This document shows positions 55,473 to 63,734 of a stretch of 64,000 nt of DNA, piece after piece; the first letter of the stretch is position 1; each line of letters begins with the position of its first letter. Source of the DNA: Fibrobacter succinogenes. Lineage in GTDB: Bacteria > Fibrobacterota > Fibrobacteria > Fibrobacterales > Fibrobacteraceae. The notes beneath the pieces are model-generated. The model saw only the letters and a program-made list of their open reading frames with translations, was not told where the DNA came from and did not search any database. Position numbers and translations under genes: made by a program. The stretch lies in NCBI GenBank assembly GCA_902794535.1, contig CADBHQ010000020.1:78975-142974 (forward strand), written 5' to 3'.

Positions 55473-56668
55473 TCGCGAATATTCAAACTTTCGCGCACGC
55501 TAGCAGGCTGCTTACCAAGCAGCTTGTAGAGCTTGCATCGAAATAAGGGAATGGCGGCGACAACGCCAGTCGCTACGATGGCGATAGAAATGTATGCAAT
55601 GCCTGGTTTGTTGAAAGTCCCGCGGAAAAGCAGACGCATTACCAGCAATATATACCAGTGAACCGCAAGAATCACGAGCGCGTTCCTTGAAATGTTGCGG
55701 AGGATTCCCTTGAGTGTGCGAATGGGCCCGATGTTTGGAATCTTGTCGGCTGCGACAAAGACGGTTACAAGGCCTGCAATACCGAAGAAAGAACTGGCGA
55801 CGAATATCGGGAGTGATTTTCCGAGGGTGTTGTTCATGATGCTGAAATTCGGGTCCGGAATTTCGAATGCGGCGTAGAGAATGAATGTCGTGATGGAGGT
55901 GGCAACTACAAGACTCCAGGGAATGCGTTTTTTTCCTTTCCCGCAGAGCTTATTGCGAATAGGTTCTTTGCTCAGCCATCCGCAAGTGAAGAAGAATAGC
56001 ACCGTCAAATCTCGCTCGATTCCCAGCGGCAAGCGAATATGATTCTTGTACAGCAACCACCCGCCCGCAAGACTTGCGACTGCCGTGACTGCAATCGCGA
56101 TTTTTGCCTTCATGTCATGCTGAGGACGCTCTGCATCTGCCTTTCTTGCCTTCTTGTCGTGCTGAATTATGTTCAGCTTCTTTGCTATCAAATTCGCCAG
56201 CTTCTGCAAGCCATAGAACATCAGGCTTACTGAATACAGCGTGAACACAAACCACAGCGGCCCCGACCCAATCGAAGATTTCCCAGCCACAAAAATCTTC
56301 GCCAGATTCCAGTAGATGTAATCCCAAACGCTAGCGATATGTGGGTGTATATTCATCACTGTCATGCGTGGTGCTTTCGGGAATAAGTCGAAGTTGTACA
56401 CGACCGGATCTAACGCCAAGAATAACAGCGAAAGCAGAATGTAGGGGATGAGTAAAACTTTAGTTTTGTGAATGAAGTAGCTTTTGAAATTGGGAAAACG
56501 GCGTGTGCTGAAAAGCATTCCTGAAATGAAGAAAAATGCCGACATACGAAGCGCACTCAGATGCAGCATTCCCATTTGCGCCTGAGGGAACGATTGCTCC
56601 ACATGGTACAGGCATACGAGCAACAACACGAATCCCTTGAATTCGTCAATCCACCCGATTCGACCCAT
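55469..56668 (-). CDS. Acyltransferase family 3 (OafA/NolL-type) membrane protein
   Basis: A 399-residue integral membrane protein with about ten hydrophobic segments. 'RIGWIDEFKGFVLLLVCLYHVEQSF' is the family's opening (D..KG....V...H), 'LRMSAFFFISGMLFS' follows, and 'LVILAVHWYILLVMRLLF' is near the end. Such enzymes O-acylate sugars or peptides of the envelope. A polar loop ('HDKKARKADAERPQHDMK') around residues 175-195 is flanked by repeated CAGCAYGACA sequence and may derive from a repeat. ATG at 56668 overlaps the MBL gene's TAA (TAATG). Substrate unknown. Confidence 0.88.
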   Translation of the reverse strand: MGRIGWIDEFKGFVLLLVCLYHVEQSFPQAQMGMLHLSALRMSAFFFISGMLFSTRRFPNFKSYFIHKTKVLLIPYILLSLLFLALDPVVYNFDLFPKAPRMTVMNIHPHIASVWDYIYWNLAKIFVAGKSSIGSGPLWFVFTLYSVSLMFYGLQKLANLIAKKLNIIQHDKKARKADAERPQHDMKAKIAIAVTAVASLAGGWLLYKNHIRLPLGIERDLTVLFFFTCGWLSKEPIRNKLCGKGKKRIPWSLVVATSITTFILYAAFEIPDPNFSIMNNTLGKSLPIFVASSFFGIAGLVTVFVAADKIPNIGPIRTLKGILRNISRNALVILAVHWYILLVMRLLFRGTFNKPGIAYISIAIVATGVVAAIPLFRCKLYKLLGKQPASVRESLNIRD

Positions 56669-57324
56669 TAATACCACCGTCTCTCATCGGCAATCGTCGT
56701 CATCGGCCCGTGCCCGGGGAATACGATCGTTTCTTTCGGGAGTGTCATCAATTTATTCTTGATGCCTGTGACAAGTGCGTGGTCATCGCCACCGAATAAA
56801 TCGCTGCGTCCGCGGCTGCCTGCAAACAGAATGTCGCCCGGGAACAGGAGTGGCGGAACATCCTTCTGTCCATTCACTTCGCCCGGGTTTTCGCAGTAAA
56901 ACGCGATGCCGCCAGGGGAGTGCCCAGCCACGTGAATTACCTGCAGCTTGATGCCGGGCACCTCGACGGCATCGCCCTCGGCAAGGTAGTTGCTGAGTCC
57001 GGGCGAAGGCTCACGCATCGGGAGTCCGTACATTTGGCTCTGTTCTTCTTGCAAATCCAAGAGGAACGCGTCTTCTTCGTGCGCCTCGGGCTGCACGCCG
57101 TACTTGCGGGCGATAAACGCGTTGCCTAACACATGGTCCAAGTGCAGGTGCGTGTTCAGCAGGTGCTTTACCGTAAGCTTGTTCTGCTCAATGTAGCGGG
57201 CGAGGGCTTGTTCCTCTTGCTCGCTTCCGGCGCTCGGGTCAATCAGAATGGCATCGCCGGCATCGTTACTTAAAACGAAACCGTTCACACCAAAGGAATT
57301 GAAGACGAAAGGCTGAAACTTCAT
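56668..57324 (-). CDS. MBL-fold metallo-hydrolase (glyoxalase II-like)
   Basis: A 218-residue metallo-beta-lactamase fold: 'LLNTHLHLDHVLGNAFIARKYG' (HxHxDH), 'VIHVAGHSPGGIAFYC' (third His), 'LLFPGDILFAGSRGRSD' (bridging Asp) and 'IVFPGHGPMTTIADE' (last His). All metal ligands are present. Close to the YcbL/GloB group of thioesterase-like hydrolases. The ATG at 57324 gives the conserved start 'MKFQPFVFNSFGVNGFVLS'; the longer frame runs into a terminator. Coupled to the downstream acyltransferase gene. Confidence 0.9.
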   Translation of the reverse strand: MKFQPFVFNSFGVNGFVLSNDAGDAILIDPSAGSEQEEQALARYIEQNKLTVKHLLNTHLHLDHVLGNAFIARKYGVQPEAHEEDAFLLDLQEEQSQMYGLPMREPSPGLSNYLAEGDAVEVPGIKLQVIHVAGHSPGGIAFYCENPGEVNGQKDVPPLLFPGDILFAGSRGRSDLFGGDDHALVTGIKNKLMTLPKETIVFPGHGPMTTIADERRWY

Positions 57325-57336
57325 AATGCCTAATAT

Positions 57337-57373
57337 AAAAAAGAAGGCCCGACACTTTTCGCTCGGGACCTTC
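57337..57373 (-). terminator. Terminator after cysS
   Basis: GAAGGCCCGA (57343-57352) and TCGGGACCTTC (57363-57373) pair with a 10-nt loop and one bulge; on the minus strand TTTTTTATATT follows. The TATATT at its end may also be the -10 of the MBL gene. Confidence 0.8.
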
Positions 57374-57399
57374 GCCTTTGAACATAAACTATACAATGT

Positions 57400-57456
57400 G
57401 TGATGTGAAATGAGTGATGTGTAATGTTTCATCTCACATTACACATCTCACATCAC
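57400..57456. repeat. GTGATGTGA/TCACATCAC inverted repeat between cysS and its terminator
   Basis: GTGATGTGA...ATGTGTAATG and CATTACACAT...TCACATCAC are complementary around an 8-nt loop, with an internal direct repeat of TGATGTG on the left arm. Overlaps the last base of the cysS stop. Possibly a second 3'-end hairpin. Confidence 0.55.
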
Positions 57457-58910
57457 TATCCCTTGATTTCCCAAGTCGTGCCTTCTTTGCTGTCCTTGAT
57501 GACCACGTTCATGGCGGCGAGTTCGTCGCGGATGCGGTCACTTTCGGCCCAGTTCTTGTTGGCACGGGCTTCCTTACGGGCAGCAATCAGCGCTTCGATC
57601 TTGGCGACATCCACGCCGTCGTTGGCGCCCTTCTTGGCGTATTCTTCACGAGGCTGGTCAAGCTTCAAGCCGAAAATCTTGTCGAAGTCGGCGACCAGAG
57701 CAGCCTTCTCGCCGTCGTCAATTTCGCTCTTGAGCATCGTGTTCATGATACCGAGGGCACGCGGCATGTTCAGGTCATCGCCGATGGCGTCCTTGAATTC
57801 ATTCTGGAATGCCTTGGCAGCTTCGCTAGTGATAGCGGTAGCCTTACCGATCAGCGGGTCCGTCTTCTTGTGCAAGCTCTTGAGGCCTTCCTTGGCGCCT
57901 TCTAAAGCTTCCCACGTGAAGTTCAGGTAGTTGCGGTAATGGCTGCCAATCGCGAAGAAGCGGTAGTCGAGCGGGTTGAAGCCGCGGTCCATGAGGAGCG
58001 AAACCGTCAGGAATTCGCCGCTGGACTTACTCATCTTGCCGAACTTCTGTTCGGTCGTACCGTCTTCCAGCTTTTCTTCGCTAGCGGTGCGCAGGAATTC
58101 GCCGTGCATCCAGAAGCGGGCAAACTGTACGCCGTTGGCGCATTCGCTCTGGGCGATTTCGTTCGTGTGGTGCACGCGGATGTGGTCGGTACCGCCGCAG
58201 TGAATATCGAGGGTCGGGCCATTGTACTTCATGGCCATGGCGGAGCATTCAATGTGCCAGCCAGGGAAACCAACACCCCACGGGCTGTCCCATTCCATGG
58301 CGCGCTTCTTGTCCTTCGGGCTGAACTTCCACAGAGCGAAGTCGGTGGCGTTCTTCTTTTCGCCCATGTCGATGCGGCTACCCTTGCGCAGGTTTTCCAC
58401 GTCGAGGCGGGCAAAGTCGGCATAGCGCGGGAACTTAAGGCTATCGAAGTAGATGCCGTCGCTGGTGCGATAGGTGTAACCCTTTTCTTCGAGAGTTTTT
58501 ACCAAGTCAATTTGTTCTTGGATGTGCTGCGTGGCAGGAGTCCAGCGGGTCGGTTCCTGGATGTTAAGACGGTGCCAGTCGGCCATGAAAGCGTCGGTGT
58601 AGAACTTTGCGATATCCCACACGGACTTGCCTTCGCGGGCGGCGCCCTTTTCCATTTTGTCGTCGCCAGAGTCAGCGTCGCTGGTCAAGTGGCCCACGTC
58701 GGTGATGTTCACGATGTGGTTCACCTTGTAGCCGTAGTAGTTCAGCGTACGCACCAAAAAGTCTTCGAAAATGTAGGTGCGGAGGTTGCCAATGTGGGCG
58801 AAATGGTACACCGTCGGGCCGCAACAGTACATGCGCACGGCGGGAACGCCTTCAGGAAGTGTGAAAATCTCTTTCTTACGCGATGCAGTGTTGTAGAATT
58901 GAAGTGCCAT
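57456..58910 (-). CDS. cysS: Cysteinyl-tRNA synthetase
   Basis: A 484-residue class I synthetase. 'MYCCGPTVYHFAHIGNLRTYIFEDFLVR' carries the zinc Cys and HIGH-type motif (HIGN); 'GFPGWHIECSAMAMKY' gives further zinc ligands (Cys/His); 'KMSKSSGEFL' is the KMSKS loop; 'NFTWEALEGAKEGL' begins the C-terminal helical part. It charges tRNA-Cys. The ATG at 58910 is the conserved start ('MALQFYNTASRKKEIFTLPEG'); the upstream extension is unsupported. Confidence 0.97.
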   Translation of the reverse strand: MALQFYNTASRKKEIFTLPEGVPAVRMYCCGPTVYHFAHIGNLRTYIFEDFLVRTLNYYGYKVNHIVNITDVGHLTSDADSGDDKMEKGAAREGKSVWDIAKFYTDAFMADWHRLNIQEPTRWTPATQHIQEQIDLVKTLEEKGYTYRTSDGIYFDSLKFPRYADFARLDVENLRKGSRIDMGEKKNATDFALWKFSPKDKKRAMEWDSPWGVGFPGWHIECSAMAMKYNGPTLDIHCGGTDHIRVHHTNEIAQSECANGVQFARFWMHGEFLRTASEEKLEDGTTEQKFGKMSKSSGEFLTVSLLMDRGFNPLDYRFFAIGSHYRNYLNFTWEALEGAKEGLKSLHKKTDPLIGKATAITSEAAKAFQNEFKDAIGDDLNMPRALGIMNTMLKSEIDDGEKAALVADFDKIFGLKLDQPREEYAKKGANDGVDVAKIEALIAARKEARANKNWAESDRIRDELAAMNVVIKDSKEGTTWEIKG

Positions 58911-58974
58911 TTTAAGCCTCCGGTTAGTTAATGCGGCGCAACTTGCGTCGTTCGCGGCCAAATATAGAATTTTT

Positions 58975-59646
58975 TTAAAGGATTTTCTTTAGTCCGTTGA
59001 TGTCGCGGAGCAAGATTCTGCCCCTCTTGATTTCGACTAGGCCCTTGGCGGCGAATTCTTGGAGCATGCGGGCCACTACTTCGCGGGCAGAATTCACGTC
59101 GCGGGCGATTTCTTCCTGCGTTTTCTTGATTTCGTCTTTGCCGCTGGTTTCGTAAGCCGAAATCAGGTAAGAGGCCAGACGCTGGTCGAACTTCTTGAAA
59201 AGCATGAGCTGAATGGCCCAAATGGTCTGCGAATAACGCTCGGTTTCTTTTTCGAAGACAAAGGCTTTCACGTGGATGTTCGTATCCATCAGCTTGGCGC
59301 ACAGCGATGCTGGAATCACCAACACGGTTGTATCTTCTTCGGCGGTGACCAGGGTCTCGAAGGTCAGTTGGTGAATCACACAAGAAGCGGTTGATACGCA
59401 AAACTCGTTGGCGTGGGCGCGGTAAAGGGTGATTTCGCGACCTTCGTCAGAGATGAGTCCAACGCGAATCCCTCCACTCAAGATAAAGATAATCCCGAGG
59501 CAAGAGGTCTTGCTGTTGTGAATCATCTGGTTCTTGCCGAAGCGCTTTGTGACGCAACGATCCGAAACCATCGCCTTTTCTTCGGGCGAAAGATTTTGCC
59601 AAAAGGGCAGATTCGGAAGGAAGTGGCTGAATGGACCTAAGCTCAT
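58975..59646 (-). CDS. Crp/Fnr-family transcriptional regulator
   Basis: A 223-residue regulator: N-terminal cNMP-binding-like beta roll ('CLGIIFILSGGIRVGLISDEGREITLYRAHANEFCVSTASCV'), dimerisation helix ('LCAKLMDTNIHVKAFVFEKETERYSQTIWAI'), and C-terminal winged helix ('KTQEEIARDVNSAREVVARMLQEFAAKGLVEIKRGRILLRD'). The N-terminal Cys pattern of FNR is absent, and the cyclic-nucleotide Arg/Ser pocket is not evident, so the signal is unknown; the F-C-V-S-T-A-S-C segment could be redox-active. Located between trxA and cysS. A hairpin that includes its RBS region precedes it. Confidence 0.9.
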   Translation of the reverse strand: MSLGPFSHFLPNLPFWQNLSPEEKAMVSDRCVTKRFGKNQMIHNSKTSCLGIIFILSGGIRVGLISDEGREITLYRAHANEFCVSTASCVIHQLTFETLVTAEEDTTVLVIPASLCAKLMDTNIHVKAFVFEKETERYSQTIWAIQLMLFKKFDQRLASYLISAYETSGKDEIKKTQEEIARDVNSAREVVARMLQEFAAKGLVEIKRGRILLRDINGLKKIL

Positions 59647-59650
59647 AAAA

Positions 59651-59687
59651 GATGCACCTTCCTTGCAATATACAAAAAAGGTGCATC
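59651..59687 (-). promoter_or_regulatory. 10-bp inverted repeat in the leader of the Crp/Fnr gene
   Basis: GATGCACCTT and AAGGTGCATC are perfect complements separated by 17 nt, ending 4 nt before the regulator's ATG. The AAGG of the putative Shine-Dalgarno lies in the stem. It could be an operator for the regulator itself or an RNA hairpin covering the RBS; it may also terminate trxA transcripts. Confidence 0.55.
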
Positions 59688-59720
59688 GCCTTAAGGAGGA
59701 CAGTTTATAGGATCAAGCGT

Positions 59721-60032
59721 TTAGTTGAACATGTTTACGATCTGGTCTTTCGGGCGAACCCCGACGGCGGAATTCACAATCTTGCCTTCTTTGATGACGA
59801 CAAGTGTAGGAATGCTCATGACGCCAAAGAAAGACGCCAGTTCACCCTGCTCGTCAACGTTTACCTTGCAGACCTTCACCTTGTCACCATGCTCTTCGGC
59901 GATTTCGGAGATGGTGGGCGAAAGCATGCGGCAGGGCCCACACCAGGGTGCCCAAAAGTCAATCAGAACAGGCTTGTCGGCGTTCATGACTTCTGCTTCA
60001 AAGTTGCTCTTGGTGATGTTCAATTCGGTCAT
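59721..60032 (-). CDS. trxA: Thioredoxin
   Basis: A 103-residue thioredoxin: 'PVLIDFWAPWCGPCRMLSPTI' with the WCGPC active site, 'DKVKVCKVNVDEQ', and 'VMSIPTLVVIKEGKIV' with the cis-Pro. Full-length and canonical. GAGAGG precedes the ATG. It is a general protein disulfide reductant. Upstream gap 60033-60142 holds divergent promoters for trxA and the 60143 gene. Confidence 0.97.
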   Translation of the reverse strand: MTELNITKSNFEAEVMNADKPVLIDFWAPWCGPCRMLSPTISEIAEEHGDKVKVCKVNVDEQGELASFFGVMSIPTLVVIKEGKIVNSAVGVRPKDQIVNMFN

Positions 60033-60142
60033 TTTTACCTCTCTTTAGTTTTGTTCTTGTTTACACCTATATTTTAGATATTGAGAGTCCGTTTATCTGT
60101 GACTAGGTCACATTAGCCGAAAAAAATTCTAAATTCGGCGTC

Positions 60143-61258
60143 ATGATTTTTTCTGAAATCATCGAAGAATCTTACGAACCGAGAGAGTATCCGGCCCTTG
60201 CTCAGCTTTCAGATGAGTGGGCACAAACTCGTCCGTTTTGGGGTTATAAAGTCCTTGTTGCAACCCCGATTTTTAGGAATACGCTGGTGGAGTACCGCGC
60301 CCTGATAGCCGGTGGGGCAATCCTGTCTGTAGGCCGTGCTGTTGGTGATTCGGGAGCGGCTATGCCGTGTGACCTGAAAATAGTTGAAATGCTCAGGGAT
60401 GAAGACATTCCGGTCATTACCAATCAGGATATCAAGAGCGGTAAAGTCGCCGATGACTTTGACCTGATTCTAGATTGTGCCGGGCAGTTTTCCTTTTGCC
60501 ACCCGAAAAAGGGCTTTGTAGAACTCACCCGCAGCGGTGTACAGTTCTTTGAAAAGTCGGAACACCCGGTGTATGTGGCAGATAGCGGAATCGTCAAGAG
60601 AATCGAAACCGTGCTCGGTACGGGTGACGGATACTTTCGCGCCCTGGAATCTTTGGGGCATGCCGAATTCGAAGGAAAGTCGCTCGTTGTCTTTGGTAGT
60701 GGCAAGGTTGGTTGCGGTATTGCCTTGCACGGTGTGCGTCGCGGCATGAATGTTTGCACGATTACAAATACGCGAAACGGAGATTCTAATTCGAATTTCA
60801 GCAACGTCCTTTTGAATAACGCGGTCCGCATTGAAGATTACAAGGACGACGAAATGGTGGCGCAGGTGATTTCGACGGCTGATTTTGTTGTGACAGCAAC
60901 TGGCCTCAAGAATGCGCTGACCCAATCTGCCGTTTCTGCAATTTTGGCTAATACCAGGGCGATTGTGGCCAATATGGGGGTTGAAGACGAATTTGGTGAA
61001 TTTGTCCCCAACACAAGAGTGCTGAACGAAAAATCGCCACTGAATTTTATACTTGATGAGCCTACGCATCTTAAGTATATCGATACGAGCCTTGCATTGC
61101 ATGCTGCCTTGGGCGAACGCTTGTTGCAGGAATGTGCCGAAAACGCTAGTCCTTTCAAGGGGGTACAGGACCCTCCGAGCGAAATCGAACAACGTTTGTT
61201 GGTAACGACTATCCAGAATGGGGCCATTGGCCCTGAAATCTGCGATATGATGCGATAA
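60143..61258 (+). CDS. S-adenosylhomocysteine hydrolase-like NAD-binding protein
   Basis: A 371-residue protein whose second half carries a Rossmann motif 'KSLVVFGSGKVGCGIALHGVRRGMNVCTI' (GxGxxG) arranged as in adenosylhomocysteinase, preceded by 'PVYVADSGIVKRIETVLGTGDGYFRALE', the counterpart of the region between the catalytic and NAD domains. The N-terminal part ('YKVLVATPIFRNTLVEYRALIAGGAILSVG') also parallels SAHH. It is shorter than true SAHH (about 430-490) and the standard catalytic His/Cys signatures are not obvious, so a different substrate is likely. No Shine-Dalgarno; TAAATT lies exactly 7 nt before the ATG. Confidence 0.75.
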   Translation: MIFSEIIEESYEPREYPALAQLSDEWAQTRPFWGYKVLVATPIFRNTLVEYRALIAGGAILSVGRAVGDSGAAMPCDLKIVEMLRDEDIPVITNQDIKSGKVADDFDLILDCAGQFSFCHPKKGFVELTRSGVQFFEKSEHPVYVADSGIVKRIETVLGTGDGYFRALESLGHAEFEGKSLVVFGSGKVGCGIALHGVRRGMNVCTITNTRNGDSNSNFSNVLLNNAVRIEDYKDDEMVAQVISTADFVVTATGLKNALTQSAVSAILANTRAIVANMGVEDEFGEFVPNTRVLNEKSPLNFILDEPTHLKYIDTSLALHAALGERLLQECAENASPFKGVQDPPSEIEQRLLVTTIQNGAIGPEICDMMR

Positions 61259-61330
61259 TTTTGTAGAAAGTTATTGCTTTTTTACATTTTTTAGATTAAA
61301 TTGCAAAAGAAAGTAAACAAAAGAGGTTGT

Positions 61331-62803
61331 ATGAATTTGAAGAAATCTTTTGCAATGACCCTTGTGTCGGTCGCTTTTGCGATGGCACAAGAAGCTGCTG
61401 AACCCGCGGCTGCAGCGCCTGCTGTAACCGCTCAGCCTGCTGAAGTGGCATCTCCTGCGCCAGAAGCGGCTCCTGCTGAAGCCGCCGCTCCTGTTGCTGA
61501 AACGCCTGTTGCAGAAACTGCGCCGGCTGCAGAACAGGCTCAACCTGTTGCTGAATCTGCTGTTCCGGCCGAAGACTTCAAGCCTGTCGCGGAACCTGTT
61601 CCTCAGCCCGCACAAGAACCCGCTCCTGCTACGGCCGAAAATATTCAGCCTGCAGAAGCTCCGGCGCCGGAACCGGTGGCCGTGTCTGCCGCTCCTGAAG
61701 GTCCGCAGGGTGCTCCCGAAGGTGTGCGTATGGGTCCGCCCAAAACGCCGTTTACGGTCATTCACGGAAGTGCCTACAACACAGTCTTGAACGAAGCTGC
61801 TGCTGACAATGTCGATATTCTGTTGGAACGTCGTCTGACTAAGCTTTACGGACAGAAGTTCTTCTACATTGAACCTGCTGGCGAACGCGGTGTCGTGTCG
61901 CTTGGCAACTTCTTTGGTGCCATGGATATTTCGGGCGATATTGGTCGTGCACTCATCGGTTACACCAACGGAAGTTTCGGTGCCGAAATCCGTGCGGGTG
62001 TCGGCAAGCGCTATTATGAAAATGACAACGTAGAACAGAAAGTCTCGTTCAAAGGAAACGACTTCGGTGTTACTTTGTCTAAGATGCTCGGTGGCTACGT
62101 GCTTACCTTGGGCGGCGATCTCGTGACCATTTCTCAAGAAACGGATACGGACCCGAAGGCACCGAAGGCTCCCAAAACCGAAGAAAACTACCGTGACATT
62201 ACGGCAACGCTCGTGCTTACCGATGGTCCGTCGGCCCGTACGCATTTCTGGTCTGCCGGTGTGAACTTTACTCGCCATGAAAATGAGCAGGAAGTTGCCA
62301 AGACTCTCAAGAACGATAATCCGGACGCCTATATTGGTATTGTCCCGTTCTTCAATTATGGTACTCCAGCGCTCCAGTCGGAACATGCAAGACTCATGCT
62401 CGGCTTGAACACCGCTGTTCCTGTGATTATTCAAGACGAATATATGGTTCGCGATACTGTAAGTGGTGCCGAGGCCAAAAAGAACATGACCCACGTGGGC
62501 CTTACGCTTACGCCGAACGTGGTGGGCGAAGTCCTTCTAGGTGAATCGTTCATGCTCTTTGGCGAAGCCGCCTACCAGTGGGAAGCCGTGTCTTACACCA
62601 AGGGTGAAAACGTGGATGCCGGTGACTACAAGGTACTCGAAAGTGTGGCCGACAAGGTCCAGGCGACCGTTGGGTTGCGCTACCAGTATAAGGATTGGGC
62701 TGCCTGCGAATTTGCCTTTGGCGACAAGTTCTTCACCGATACCAAGTCTATCTTTAACGGCGAGGGCGTGTTCGTAAGCTTCGGCGGATTCATCTACTTC
62801 TAA
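61331..62803 (+). CDS. Outer membrane protein with Ala/Pro/Glu-rich N-terminal region
   Basis: A 490-residue protein: signal peptide ('SFAMTLVSVAFAMA'), about 130 residues of low-complexity Ala/Pro/Glu, then a region starting 'FTVIHGSAYNTVLNEAAADNVDILLERR' and a series of amphipathic strands ('GNFFGAMDISGDIGRALIGYTNGSFGAEIRAGVG') ending 'GVFVSFGGFIYF', consistent with an outer-membrane barrel. The low-complexity stretch may span the periplasm or bind peptidoglycan. ATG at 61331 has AGAGG. Followed by an imperfect terminator. No named family recognised. Confidence 0.82.
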   Translation: MNLKKSFAMTLVSVAFAMAQEAAEPAAAAPAVTAQPAEVASPAPEAAPAEAAAPVAETPVAETAPAAEQAQPVAESAVPAEDFKPVAEPVPQPAQEPAPATAENIQPAEAPAPEPVAVSAAPEGPQGAPEGVRMGPPKTPFTVIHGSAYNTVLNEAAADNVDILLERRLTKLYGQKFFYIEPAGERGVVSLGNFFGAMDISGDIGRALIGYTNGSFGAEIRAGVGKRYYENDNVEQKVSFKGNDFGVTLSKMLGGYVLTLGGDLVTISQETDTDPKAPKAPKTEENYRDITATLVLTDGPSARTHFWSAGVNFTRHENEQEVAKTLKNDNPDAYIGIVPFFNYGTPALQSEHARLMLGLNTAVPVIIQDEYMVRDTVSGAEAKKNMTHVGLTLTPNVVGEVLLGESFMLFGEAAYQWEAVSYTKGENVDAGDYKVLESVADKVQATVGLRYQYKDWAACEFAFGDKFFTDTKSIFNGEGVFVSFGGFIYF

Positions 62804-62855
62804 CTTGTATCTCCTTTTCTGGGCCATAACGGTCCAAATGGAGTATGTTTTTACG

Positions 62856-62887
62856 AAAAAGGTAACCTCGTTCGGGGTGCCTTTTTT
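62856..62887 (+). terminator. Imperfect terminator
   Basis: AAAAAGGTAACC and GGGGTGCCTTTTTT pair imperfectly around TCGTTC, ending in a T-run. It follows the outer membrane protein gene. Confidence 0.7.
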
Positions 62888-62904
62888 CTATTTTTCCACC
62901 CACT

Positions 62905-63734
62905 ATGGCAAAAATTCTCTTTAAAAAACAGTTATCTCCTGCGGTATTCCAATTCCGCGTCGAGGCCCCGCTGATCGCTCAAGAGCGTAAGGCCGGCCAG
63001 TTTATCATCCTCCAGACGAACCTATCACTTTGATTTTCCAGACCGTCGGTAAGACCACCACCGAACTTTCCAAGTTCGAAGTCGGTGACGATATTCCCGT
63101 GCTCGTGGGCCCGCTCGGCTCTCCGACCCACATCGAGAATTTTGGCCACGTGGTTTGCGTGTGCGGTGGCGTAGGTATCGCCCCGATGCACCCGATCGTT
63201 CAGGCCCTCAAGGCTGCAGGCAACAAGGTCACCATCATCATGGGTGCCCGTAACGAAAGCCTCTTCCTCATGAAGGAAGAAATGACCGCTCTCGCTGACA
63301 ACATCATCTTCATGACCGACGACGGTTCTTATGGCCGCAAGGGTCTCGTGACTGAACCGCTTAAGGAACTCTGCGAAGACACCAAGGGCAAGCCGGACAT
63401 GGTCATCGCTATCGGTCCTCCGATCATGATGAAGTTCTGCGCCCTCACTACCAAGCCCTACGAAGTCAAGACCGTGGTCAGCCTCAACAGCATCATGGTG
63501 GACGGAACCGGCATGTGCGGTGGCTGCCGCGTGACTATCGGTGGCAAGACGAAGTTTGTCTGCGTCGATGGCCCGGAATTCGACGGTCACGAAGTCGACT
63601 GGAACAACATGCTCCAGCGTATGGGCGCTTTCAAGCCCCAGGAACAGGAATCTCTGCACCGCTTCGGTGCAAACGATGGCCACAAGTGCAACATTGACAA
63701 GATGGCTGACGCAAAGGCCAAGGAGAGCAAGTAA
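62905..63734 (+). pseudogene. Disrupted NfnA/SudB-like ferredoxin-NADP+ reductase subunit
   Basis: ATG at 62905 opens 'MAKILFKKQLSPAVFQFRVE' through 'KAGQFIILQTN', the start of sulfide dehydrogenase/ferredoxin-NADP reductase small subunits, then meets a stop at 63031. From about 63021 another frame resumes with 'ITLIFQTVGKTTTELSKFE', 'VCVCGGVGIAPMHPIVQALK' (NAD(P)-binding) and 'GTGMCGGCRVTIGGKTKFVCVDGPEFDGHEVDW' (2Fe-2S cysteines) to 63734. The piece missing between 'QTN' and 'ITLIF' normally holds the FAD-binding R-x-P-L-T motif, roughly 20 residues, and the loss also shifts the frame. The gene as written cannot make the full protein. Mutation or assembly error; the downstream partner gene overlaps by TAATG. 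Confidence 0.82.

Noticed and set aside
57939..58931. A 330-codon plus-strand frame opposite cysS
   Set aside because: Shadow of cysS; His/Val-rich with no RBS.
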